Shown: positions 8,740-16,277 of the stretch, piece after piece
Layout: every line of letters starts with the position of its first letter
How positions within the stretch are numbered: the first letter of the stretch is position 1
Source: a virus
IMG/VR virus record: IMGVR_UViG_3300032241_000303
Span: 1 to 28,037 of that record
DNA: 28,037 nucleotides
Direction: 5' to 3' (one strand)
The notes under the pieces: model-generated
What the model saw: the letters and a program-made list of their open reading frames with translations, nothing else
Databases searched by the model: none
What the model was told of the DNA's origin: nothing
Position numbers and translations under genes: made by a program

Positions 8740-10413
8740 ATGAAGAAGGCAAAAATTGTTATGACGACCATGTTTCGCAATGAAGCATCGGTGATGAGAA
8801 GAATGTTAGAATCATGTTACAAGTACATTGATTATTTTGTAATTCAAAACAATGGTTCAACAGACGGCACAGACCAAATTGTCAAAGACTTCTTTACAGA
8901 GAAACAAATACCAGGCGTTCTTTATGATGTAGAAGAAGGATGGGTAGGCTTTGGTTGGAATCGTGACCACTTAATCCAAACTACACAATCAATTGACCAT
9001 GGTTGTGATTGGATTCTCAAGATGGATTGTGATGAAGTCTTGGAAATTGATGACAACTTTGATTGGTCTTTACTTGATGACACTTTAATTCAATCATTTC
9101 ACATACCAGCAGTATCTGGTTCAAGTGTTTACTATCGTGCATGGATGTGGAATGCAAAGTTAAAGTGGCGTTTCAATCATGACCCATGTCACGAAACAAT
9201 CTATCTTGATGATGGTGTTACAGGTGAGAACTTTCAACGTGTAGATTTACCATTATCAATCAGACAAATTGGTTTTAATGAAGGTCAGAGTTGGTCAAAT
9301 CCAACCAAGTTCATTTCTGATGCACTCATCTTAGAAGAAAAGATGATTAAAGAAGATTCCATTCTTACAGATTGGTACCATTTCTGGTACATCGGTAAAA
9401 GTTACTTTGATGCATATCAAGAACATTCATTTCCGTTAGGTGAATCACAAAGAAAAGAGTTTGCTAGACGTTGTGTTTACTACTTTAACGAATACATATT
9501 AAGAAGAAATGTGCCAGGTGAAGATGAAATGTGTTACATGGCCAAGATTTTCTCAGCTGAATGTTTGAAATTTATTGGTGATACTGATGCAGCATTACAA
9601 TCATTTCTTGATGCCGACAGGTTTGCTCCCGGAAGAAATGACCACTGGTGGGGTTTAGCACACACATATAATGAAATAGGTGATTATGAAAGTGTGTTGA
9701 AATATACAGCAATCATGTTGCAGCCAGAAAGAACATGTGCATTTCCAAAATATGTTGTCATGATAGACCGTTCAATATATCATGATGGTGGGTCTAGAAT
9801 ACAAGACCTACATAATCTTGCACTGAATAAATTGAACCCACCTAAACCATCTTATGTGAACTTGAATATGAAAAAGAAACTATTTGTTGTCGATGACTTC
9901 TATGCCAATCCAGATGAAGTTCGTCAAATTGCATTGGCTGCCGAATACAAAAGAGATATTCGATACTATAAAGGTCAACGTTCAGGTCCATTCAGATTTG
10001 ATGGTATAAAAGAAGCGTTCGAATCAATCATTGGTGAAAAGATTAACAATTGGGAAGAACACGGACACAATGGTTGTTTCCAAATTGTAACTGCCGAGGA
10101 TCCACAAGTTTACCACCACGACTTGCAGAAGTGGGCAGCAATGATTTACTTGACACCCAATGCACCGGTAGATTCAGGAACCAGACTCCATCGGTCCAGG
10201 TTGAACGGAACTATGCACATGAGTGACACAGACATACAAGGTGCATTTGCAGGTGGATTCTATGATGCCTCAAAGTTTGAAACGGTCGCCGATGCAGGCA
10301 ATTTATATAACAGATTGGTGATTATGGATGCACAAAACATTCATTCAGCCGGAAATTATTTTGGCCAAGACAATGAAACTGGCAGACTAACACACCTGTT
10401 TTTCTTTGACTAA
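8740..10413 (+). CDS. Fused GT2 glycosyltransferase and 2OG-Fe(II) oxygenase
   Basis: A bifunctional protein of 557 residues. Residues 1 to about 230 are a GT-A fold, family 2-like glycosyltransferase: MTTMFRNEASVM at the N-terminus, NNGSTDGT at 37-44, and metal-binding DxD at Asp 96/Asp 98 (KMDCDEVLE). The middle (about 265-345) is helical and TPR-like (FSAECLKFIGDTDAALQSF, WWGLAHTYNEIGDYESVLKY). From about 378 (KKLFVVDDFYANPDEVRQIA) comes an oxygenase domain with HHD at 459-461, a distal His near 535 (NIHSAGNYFG) and Arg 549; it resembles the DUF6445-type oxygenases as I remember them. I chose ATG 8740, two bases after the previous stop, with GGAG at 8731-8734; an in-frame ATG at 8704 would overlap the previous gene. 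Mimivirus L230 shows the same pairing of activities on collagen, though with a lysyl hydroxylase. Confidence 0.85.
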   Translation: MKKAKIVMTTMFRNEASVMRRMLESCYKYIDYFVIQNNGSTDGTDQIVKDFFTEKQIPGVLYDVEEGWVGFGWNRDHLIQTTQSIDHGCDWILKMDCDEVLEIDDNFDWSLLDDTLIQSFHIPAVSGSSVYYRAWMWNAKLKWRFNHDPCHETIYLDDGVTGENFQRVDLPLSIRQIGFNEGQSWSNPTKFISDALILEEKMIKEDSILTDWYHFWYIGKSYFDAYQEHSFPLGESQRKEFARRCVYYFNEYILRRNVPGEDEMCYMAKIFSAECLKFIGDTDAALQSFLDADRFAPGRNDHWWGLAHTYNEIGDYESVLKYTAIMLQPERTCAFPKYVVMIDRSIYHDGGSRIQDLHNLALNKLNPPKPSYVNLNMKKKLFVVDDFYANPDEVRQIALAAEYKRDIRYYKGQRSGPFRFDGIKEAFESIIGEKINNWEEHGHNGCFQIVTAEDPQVYHHDLQKWAAMIYLTPNAPVDSGTRLHRSRLNGTMHMSDTDIQGAFAGGFYDASKFETVADAGNLYNRLVIMDAQNIHSAGNYFGQDNETGRLTHLFFFD

Positions 10414-10414
10414 T

Positions 10415-11137
10415 ATGATAAATGATTTAACATTACCGGAAAAGGTTACAGCAAACTATAAGAATGCTTTTCCTTTTCCTTATATCATGATTGATAATTT
10501 TTTAGACGAAACAATAATGAAAAAAGTTGTTTCTGAATTTAAAAATTATACAAACTGGACCAAAGACCCAACGTTTGAAAAAGAACATGAAATAAACAAG
10601 TATTATAGTCCGGCGGATTATGAAGATTCGATGGTTCTCAATCAACAGGCACCTTTTACCAAGTTCATTTTAGAATACATGTATTCACCAGAAGTGTTGG
10701 ATTACATGGAAAGACTAACAGGTATACCAGACTTGATGCCAGATACACAGTTTTTGGGTTCTGGTATGCATAAGATTGAACGTGGTGGTAAACTATCTGT
10801 TCATGTTGATTTCAACATACAAAGGTCTACTGGTCTTCACCGCAGGTTGAATGTGTTGGTTTACTTGAATGAGAATTGGCAGGATGAATGGGGTGGACAT
10901 CTTGAATTGTGGGATAAAGATTTAACAAAACCATATGTGAAGATTGCACCATTATTCAATAGAGTAGCAATTTTTAACACTTCAGAACATTCTTATCATG
11001 GCCATCCAGATCCACTAAATACTCCAGTAGGTGTTTCTAGAAATTCTATGGCCTTGTATTACTATACAAAAGATAGACCAGAAAATGAGAAAGCACCATG
11101 GCATTCGGTAATTTGGAAAACACCCATAAGGAGTTAA
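10415..11137 (+). CDS. 2OG-Fe(II) oxygenase, prolyl hydroxylase-like
   Basis: A 240-residue oxygenase. Fe ligands are His 130 and Asp 132 (SVHVDFN) and His 195 (YHGHP); Arg 209 (SRNSMALYYY) is the expected 2-oxoglutarate-binding Arg. LNVLVYLNENWQDEWGGHLE and VAIFNTSEHSYHG are classic strands of the phage and bacterial proline-hydroxylase-like group. Little similarity to the two other oxygenases is seen outside the active-site motifs. The ATG at 10415 follows the previous stop by one base; a TTG at 10406 in the same frame is an alternative start with overlap. No clear Shine-Dalgarno is present, so translational coupling is likely. The modified substrate is inferred to be a fibre or other virion protein from position. 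Confidence 0.85.
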   Translation: MINDLTLPEKVTANYKNAFPFPYIMIDNFLDETIMKKVVSEFKNYTNWTKDPTFEKEHEINKYYSPADYEDSMVLNQQAPFTKFILEYMYSPEVLDYMERLTGIPDLMPDTQFLGSGMHKIERGGKLSVHVDFNIQRSTGLHRRLNVLVYLNENWQDEWGGHLELWDKDLTKPYVKIAPLFNRVAIFNTSEHSYHGHPDPLNTPVGVSRNSMALYYYTKDRPENEKAPWHSVIWKTPIRS

Positions 11138-11138
11138 G

Positions 11139-11384
11139 ATGTTCACAACATTAATAGACAGTGCAAACGTTTCAATTCATTTGTATCACGATGAAGATGC
11201 ATCTAAAGTTGTAATCAGTGCCGATGGTGTAAAGTTCGGTGAAGAACAAGTAAGCACACATTACAATTCAACCAATTGTTCATTGGCAGCAAATACAGCA
11301 CCACCAGAGGACTGGATCGGTAGCAAATATCTGTATGAAAATGGTGCATACGTAGCCAATCCAAACTTTACAAATCCAGCTTAA
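11139..11384 (+). CDS. Small protein of unknown function within the modification cassette
   Basis: An 81-residue protein that I do not recognise. It has no signal peptide or membrane helix. The N-terminal part looks like beta strands (NVSIHLYHDEDASKVVISADG), followed by a segment with one Cys and several Asn/Thr residues. It begins one base after the preceding oxygenase stop, behind a strong AAGGAG at 11128-11133, which supports real expression. It could be a small virion protein or a partner of the enzymes around it; neither is shown by the sequence. Confidence 0.65.
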   Translation: MFTTLIDSANVSIHLYHDEDASKVVISADGVKFGEEQVSTHYNSTNCSLAANTAPPEDWIGSKYLYENGAYVANPNFTNPA

Positions 11385-11400
11385 TCTTTAATTTTATATT

Positions 11401-12669
11401 ATGAAAAATTTGAAATTCAGTTTAGTAACACCCGAACACAACCCAAATAACGTTAAGTTTTTATTAGAACTTTACGATTCTATTAAAAATCAAACGTACA
11501 CAAACTGGGAATGGGTGTTATTTTTAAACAACAACTGTGTTATTGAAAACATTCCAGACATTATAAAGACTGACTGGCAAGTAAAAATCTTCAGAACAGA
11601 AGACAAGAATAACAATGTTGGTGCAGTCAAGAAGGTTGCCTTTGGTTTGGCCACAGGTGATGTTTTAGTTGAAATGGACCACGATGACTTGATTACACCA
11701 GATTGTTTGGAAGAACTAAACAAAGCATATCAAGACGAATCGGTTGGTTTCGTATACAGTGATAGTGCCGTTCTTCATATGAAGAATGAATTTGTGCCTT
11801 ATGATGCGGGTAACGGATGGACATACGATATGTTCAACTGGAAAGGCCAACAATTATATGCAATGCACAGTTTTGAACCAACAAGTCAGGCACTACAATA
11901 CATCTGGTTTTCTCCAGACCATGTTCGTTCATGGCGTAAAACTGTATACGAAGAAGTTGGTGGACACAATCCTGAACTTTCCATTTGTGATGACCACGAA
12001 TTATGCATCAGAACTTATCTACACACAAAGATGGTTCGTATTCCAAAGGTTCTTTATATCTACCGAATCACCGGCGATAACACTTGGATTGAACGTGTAG
12101 ATGCAATTCAAGTTAAAACTGTAGAACTACAAAGACAATATGCAAGAGCTTTGGCAGAAAAAGATGCCAAAGACAAAGGTTTACTGTGCATCGATATTGG
12201 TGGTGGCCTAAATCCATATCCAGGTTATACAACAGTTGACCTCAGAGATACGGCAGATTATGTTTGTGACCTAAACAACGGTATTCCTTTACCGGATAAC
12301 TCGGTTGGTGTACTAAATGCAAGCCACATTCTTGAACACTTGCAAGACAAGACCAAGATTATGGGTGAAATACATAGAGTATTAGCACATGGCGGATGGG
12401 CATTTATTGAAGTACCAAGTACCGATGGACGTGGTGCATTTCAAGACCCAACTCACGTTAGTTACTGGAATGAAAACAGTTTCTTGTATTACACCGATGC
12501 CTATTTGGCCAATTTTATAGATAACAAATCTATTAGATTCCAAGAATATCGTAAAGAAACATACTTTCCAAATGACTGGATGAAGAATCTTAATGTGTGT
12601 GTGACAAGTGCCTGGTTGATTGCCGTTAAAGATGGAGGAGAGAGGTTTCCTGGCCCACTAAAAATCTAA
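11401..12669 (+). CDS. Fused GT2 glycosyltransferase and class I SAM methyltransferase
   Basis: A bifunctional protein of 422 residues. Residues 1 to about 235 are a GT2-type glycosyltransferase: FSLVTPEHNPN near the start, NNVGAVKKVAFGLATGDVL, the DxD-type motif DHDD at 93-96, and ICDDHELCIR near 195-204 in the acceptor or catalytic-base region. Residues about 258-422 are a Rossmann-fold SAM methyltransferase: motif I CIDIGGG at 263-269, TTVDLRDT as the acidic loop, then NASHILEHL and HRVLAHGGWAFIEVP, as in sugar- or lipid-modifying methyltransferases. The likely role is to add a sugar and O-methylate it, or to modify glycans built by the other enzymes (inference). No Shine-Dalgarno is visible in the 16-base AT-rich gap before the ATG. 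Confidence 0.85.
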   Translation: MKNLKFSLVTPEHNPNNVKFLLELYDSIKNQTYTNWEWVLFLNNNCVIENIPDIIKTDWQVKIFRTEDKNNNVGAVKKVAFGLATGDVLVEMDHDDLITPDCLEELNKAYQDESVGFVYSDSAVLHMKNEFVPYDAGNGWTYDMFNWKGQQLYAMHSFEPTSQALQYIWFSPDHVRSWRKTVYEEVGGHNPELSICDDHELCIRTYLHTKMVRIPKVLYIYRITGDNTWIERVDAIQVKTVELQRQYARALAEKDAKDKGLLCIDIGGGLNPYPGYTTVDLRDTADYVCDLNNGIPLPDNSVGVLNASHILEHLQDKTKIMGEIHRVLAHGGWAFIEVPSTDGRGAFQDPTHVSYWNENSFLYYTDAYLANFIDNKSIRFQEYRKETYFPNDWMKNLNVCVTSAWLIAVKDGGERFPGPLKI

Positions 12670-12671
12670 TA

Positions 12672-12679
12672 GATAAATA
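12672..12679 (+). promoter_or_regulatory. Putative T4-type late promoter upstream of gp13
   Basis: GATAAATA, the same variant as at 451-458, lies 22 bases before the gp13 ATG and just after the stop of the glycosyltransferase-methyltransferase gene. A ribosome site (AATAGGAG) follows at 12686-12693. It separates the modification cassette from the neck-terminase block. Confidence 0.55.
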
Positions 12680-12700
12680 GGGAATAATAGGAGATTCTCA

Positions 12701-13477
12701 ATGGCAACAATAACTAATAGACAAGATTTTAAAGATTATTGTCTTCGCCGTCTAGGCGCACCAGTTATCAATATTAACGTAGACGACACTCAGGTTGAAG
12801 ACCGTGTAGATGATGCGGTCCAATATTGGCAAGATTACCACTTTGATGGTGCTCAAAAATTCTACTGGATACATTACGTTACGGACCAAGATATCTCTAA
12901 TCAATACCTGGATGCTTCACAGGCTATCGACCAAAACGGTAACAACGTAAACATTCTCGGTATTACTCGTATTTTTCCATTGACAGACTCTCAGGCAACC
13001 ATCAACATGTTTGACTTGAGATACCAATTGCGTTTGAATGAGTTGTATGACTTTACCTCTGCATCCTACATCAACTATACACTAACTCAACAACACTTAC
13101 GTTCTCTGGAACTACAGTTCACTGGTGAAGTTCCCATTCGTTTTGTTCGTAATATGCAAAGATTGTATATCGATTGGGCTTGGGGACAAGGTTATGAAGT
13201 CTCTGCCGGTCAAGTTGTTGTATCCGAATGTTATGGTGCAATCAATCCAGACACATATCCAAATGTATGGAATGACCGCTGGTTGAAAGAATATGCTACT
13301 GCCCTCATTAAGAGAACTTGGGGTGAGAACATGAAGAAATTTGGTGGCATCCAATTGCCTGGTGGTGTGGTTCTAAATGGTAAAGAAACATTTGATGAAG
13401 CCGTTGGTGAAATTCAAAGATTAGAAGCCGATATGATTAGAGACTACGGTGGTCCACTAGAATGGTTCATGAACTAA
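12701..13477 (+). CDS. gp13: gp13-like neck protein
   Basis: A 258-residue protein matching the T4-like gp13 head-tail neck family as found in cyanophages and relatives. The N-terminal TNRQDFKDYCLRRLGAPVI, then VEDRVDDAVQYWQDYH, are family hallmarks, as are IDWAWGQGYE and the C-terminal block RTWGENMKKFGGIQLPGGV. gp13 and gp14 close the filled head and form the tail-docking collar. It has a good ribosome site and a late promoter. Its stop overlaps the ATG of an inserted HNH endonuclease (TAATG), so the usual gp13-gp14 adjacency is interrupted. Confidence 0.93.
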   Translation: MATITNRQDFKDYCLRRLGAPVININVDDTQVEDRVDDAVQYWQDYHFDGAQKFYWIHYVTDQDISNQYLDASQAIDQNGNNVNILGITRIFPLTDSQATINMFDLRYQLRLNELYDFTSASYINYTLTQQHLRSLELQFTGEVPIRFVRNMQRLYIDWAWGQGYEVSAGQVVVSECYGAINPDTYPNVWNDRWLKEYATALIKRTWGENMKKFGGIQLPGGVVLNGKETFDEAVGEIQRLEADMIRDYGGPLEWFMN

Positions 13478-13989
13478 TGAAACATCTACACCATATAATT
13501 CCTAGACACGCTGGCGGGTCTGATGATCCGTCCAACTTAATTGAATTAACCGTAGAAGAACATGCGGAAGCTCATCGTATTCTTTTTGAAAAATATGGAA
13601 GAAAAGAAGATGAATTGGCGTGGAAAGGTCTTGCTGAAATAATGGGCAAAGAAGAATTGTTACATGAAATTTTTGTTTTAGCAGGAAGTAAATCAAGACC
13701 ACCAAAAGGACATAAACCAAATTTGGGACGCAAGTGGTCTGATGAGTATAAAAACAAAATGAGCATGTTATCAAAAGGAAAGAAAAAAACTGAAGAACAT
13801 AAGAATAAAATTTCTTTAAGTAAAAATAAAGAATGGTTGATAACAGAACCTTCGGAAATAACAAAAAAAATTACAGGTCTAGAAGGTTATTGTAAAGAAA
13901 GAAATTTACAAAGTTCTAAAATGTCTTTGGTGGCTTCAGGTGTGAGAAAACACCATAAAGGCTATACCTGCCAGAAAGTAACAAATTAA
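13477..13989 (+). CDS. Free-standing HNH endonuclease between gp13 and gp14
   Basis: A 170-residue basic protein. MKHLHHIIPRHAGGSDD begins the HNH site (His 5/His 6, Asn 20, His 29, His 33 in VEEHAEAH). The middle has NUMOD3-like basic segments (GRKWSDEYKNKMSMLSKGKK, then TEEHKNKISLSK). The C-terminus (LEGYCKERNLQSSKMSLVASG, then HHKGY) is the DNA-binding module also seen at the end of the HNH gene at 491-1114. The start is taken as ATG 13477, sharing bases with the gp13 stop; an in-frame ATG at 13462 has a weak GGTGG upstream and would add five residues. The gene ends two bases before gp14. It probably spreads by homing into phages lacking it. Confidence 0.85.
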   Translation: MKHLHHIIPRHAGGSDDPSNLIELTVEEHAEAHRILFEKYGRKEDELAWKGLAEIMGKEELLHEIFVLAGSKSRPPKGHKPNLGRKWSDEYKNKMSMLSKGKKKTEEHKNKISLSKNKEWLITEPSEITKKITGLEGYCKERNLQSSKMSLVASGVRKHHKGYTCQKVTN

Positions 13990-13990
13990 C

Positions 13991-14875
13991 ATGGCGATTT
14001 CTCCGTATTTCAACAATTATAACGCTCGTTATGATGAACAAAGATTGGTGGAAGATTTAATCACAGAATCCATACAAATAATGGGATTCCAGGCATACTA
14101 TCTTCCAAATAATAATGATGCAGCCAGAGACTTAATTTACGGTGAAGACCCAACTAAGAAGTTTCAATCTGCATTTCCATTAGAAATGTATCTTTCTTCA
14201 GCCAATGAATACATGGGTGAGAAAGAAATGTTTTCCAAATTTGGTCTAGAAATCAGAAACCAAGTTACTGTGATTGTTTCAAAACGTGCGTTCTCACAAA
14301 GAGTACCACAAAACACATACACAAGACCACGTGAAGGTGACTTGATTTACATTCCATTTCTAAATGGTACTGGTGAGTTGTATGAAATCAAATTCACAAA
14401 CCAAAACAAAGACTTCTTTATGCTAGGTCGTAAAGTTCCTTACTACTATGAATTGGAACTTGAGAAATTCAAATACTCACAAGAAGTTATTTCTACTGGT
14501 GTTGATGATATCGACCAGGTTGTTACAGATTCTGCGTATACATTACACTTAAATACTGGTGCAGGATCAGGAACTTATGCAATAAAAGAATTGGTATATC
14601 AATCTTTGGATGGTACTTACGCCAATGCCACATCTATTGCAACAGTTCAATCTTGGATTCCAAGCTCACACACACTTTCTGTGACGAATATTGCTGGTGA
14701 ATTTGTTGATGGTGAAATTATAGTTGGTCAATCTAGCAATGCACAATACTTATTGTCAACATTTGATCCATTGAATACACCAGCAGCAAAAGAATCATAT
14801 GACAATGAATTGATACAGACCACAGCACAACCATATATCAATACATCAGAAACTAATCCTATTGGTGGTCTATAA
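13991..14875 (+). CDS. gp14: gp14-like neck protein with appended beta module
   Basis: A 294-residue neck protein. The T4-like gp14 core covers residues 1 to about 180 (MAISPYFNNYNARYDEQRLV, FPLEMYLSSANEYMGE, FGLEIRNQV, RPREGDLIYIPFLNG). Residues about 185-258 form an extra beta-rich module (GTYAIKELVYQ, TVQSWIPSSHTLSV, GEFVDGEIIVGQSS) also found in gp15 next door. After it, the chain returns to a short gp14-like tail (PAAKESYDNELIQ, NPIGGL). The protein acts with gp13 at the head-tail joint. It starts two bases after the HNH gene with only a weak ribosome site (GAAAG), perhaps a scar of the insertion. It overlaps gp15 by one base (TAATG). Confidence 0.9.
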   Translation: MAISPYFNNYNARYDEQRLVEDLITESIQIMGFQAYYLPNNNDAARDLIYGEDPTKKFQSAFPLEMYLSSANEYMGEKEMFSKFGLEIRNQVTVIVSKRAFSQRVPQNTYTRPREGDLIYIPFLNGTGELYEIKFTNQNKDFFMLGRKVPYYYELELEKFKYSQEVISTGVDDIDQVVTDSAYTLHLNTGAGSGTYAIKELVYQSLDGTYANATSIATVQSWIPSSHTLSVTNIAGEFVDGEIIVGQSSNAQYLLSTFDPLNTPAAKESYDNELIQTTAQPYINTSETNPIGGL

Positions 14876-15855
14876 TGTCAAATACAACTTATAATAGAAT
14901 GATTCGTAAGTTGACTGTTGCCTTTGGCGATTTGTTCAATAACATTACATTGGTCAGATATAATCCAGATGAATCTGAACAAGAGAGATTTATTGTTCCT
15001 ATTGACTATGCGACAAAAGAATTATATGTGCAACGTTTGACTTTTGATCCAAACTTGGACAAAAAAATTCAAATGACTTTGCCACGTATGTCATATGAAA
15101 TGAATGGCATATCATACGATGCTACCAGAAAACAACAAACAAACATTAAAAACTTTGCTGGTTCTGGTTCAAACATACAGTCACAATACATGCCTGTTCC
15201 ATACAACTTTGATTTTTCATTGTACCTGTATGTAAGAAACATTGAAGATGGTAATCAAATTATCGAACACATTCTACCATTCTTTGCACCAGATTATACC
15301 ATTAAAGTGAACATGATTCCAGAAATGGGTGTCGTAAAAGAAGTTCCAATTATTCTAAACAATACAAGTTATGAAGTAACTTTTGAAGGCGATAGAGATT
15401 CAGACACCAGAATGGTTATTTGGACTTTGAATTTCACAGTTAAAGGTTTTATCTTTGGTGCAAATTCAGTTACTGGTTTGATTAAAACTTCATTCACCAA
15501 TGTATACAATAACATTGACGATATGACAAACTTTGTTATCAATGTTGGTACAGGTCTAGGAGATTATCAAATAGGTGAATTGGTATACCAAGGCACAACA
15601 TCTTCACTAGCTACAGCATCAGCAAAAGTTTTATCTTGGAATTCAACTGGTAAACAACTAACTGTAAATGAAACCCAAGGAAACTTTGTTTCTAATACAA
15701 ATTTGATTGGTATAAACTCCGGTGCAAAACACATATTCAGTTCTTATACACTACAACCATATGAATATGTTTCAATTGAGGTTACACCAAACCCATCAAA
15801 CGCTAACGCAACATCAAATTATACATATACCACAACTATAACTGAAAAACCATGA
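14875..15855 (+). CDS. gp15: gp15-like proximal tail sheath stabiliser with appended beta module
   Basis: A 326-residue protein; T4 gp15 is about 270. The core is residues 1 to about 197: TLPRMSYEMNGISYDATRK, YMPVPYNFDFSLYLYVRN, EDGNQIIEHILPFFAPDY and MVIWTLNFTVKGFIFG are strong family blocks. gp15 caps the top of the tail tube and sheath and binds the neck. Residues about 221-290 are a module (GDYQIGELVYQG, KVLSWNSTGKQLTV, GNFVSNTNLIGINSGA) that matches the gp14 module in pattern. The extra length over T4 is explained by this module and the tail after it. The gene overlaps gp14 by one base and gp16 by four (ATGA). Confidence 0.9.
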   Translation: MSNTTYNRMIRKLTVAFGDLFNNITLVRYNPDESEQERFIVPIDYATKELYVQRLTFDPNLDKKIQMTLPRMSYEMNGISYDATRKQQTNIKNFAGSGSNIQSQYMPVPYNFDFSLYLYVRNIEDGNQIIEHILPFFAPDYTIKVNMIPEMGVVKEVPIILNNTSYEVTFEGDRDSDTRMVIWTLNFTVKGFIFGANSVTGLIKTSFTNVYNNIDDMTNFVINVGTGLGDYQIGELVYQGTTSSLATASAKVLSWNSTGKQLTVNETQGNFVSNTNLIGINSGAKHIFSSYTLQPYEYVSIEVTPNPSNANATSNYTYTTTITEKP

Positions 15856-16277
15856 GTACATTTGAAAAGAACATGGAAGAAATCTTTGATGTTTCTTCCA
15901 CTCCAACACCAGTGGTGCCAGCTGTAAAAAAAGAACAGTTGCCTGTGGCCATTTCTGAAGAAAACCTTGAAGAAGATTTGGTTGATGCATATGAACAGAC
16001 CAAAGAAAACTTACAAGACCTGATTGAACAGGGTAAAGATGCAATGGCTGAGATTCTACAGATTGCAAAAGATGGCCAACACCCAAGAGCATTTGAAGTC
16101 TATGGCACATTATTAAAGAATGTGGTCGATGCCAACAAAGAACTATTGGCAGTTCAAAAACAAATGCGAACTATGGACAAAAAACAGGCGGCATCAGGTG
16201 GTACTACAATTGATAAAGCCATATTTGTAGGCACAACTGCCGAATTCAATAAGTTATTAAAAGGTAACAATGAGTGA
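15852..16277 (+). CDS. gp16: Small terminase subunit
   Basis: A 141-residue, acidic, helical protein in the gp16 position directly before the large terminase; T4 gp16 is about 160 residues. The central helices (LVDAYEQTKENLQDLIEQGK, FEVYGTLLKNVVDANKELLA, VQKQMRTMDKK) match the coiled oligomerisation core of the family. TTIDKAIFVGTTAEFNKLLK is a conserved C-terminal tail. It recognises viral DNA and stimulates the gp17 packaging ATPase. It overlaps gp15 by four and gp17 by eight bases, indicating coupled translation. Confidence 0.9.
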   Translation: MSTFEKNMEEIFDVSSTPTPVVPAVKKEQLPVAISEENLEEDLVDAYEQTKENLQDLIEQGKDAMAEILQIAKDGQHPRAFEVYGTLLKNVVDANKELLAVQKQMRTMDKKQAASGGTTIDKAIFVGTTAEFNKLLKGNNE

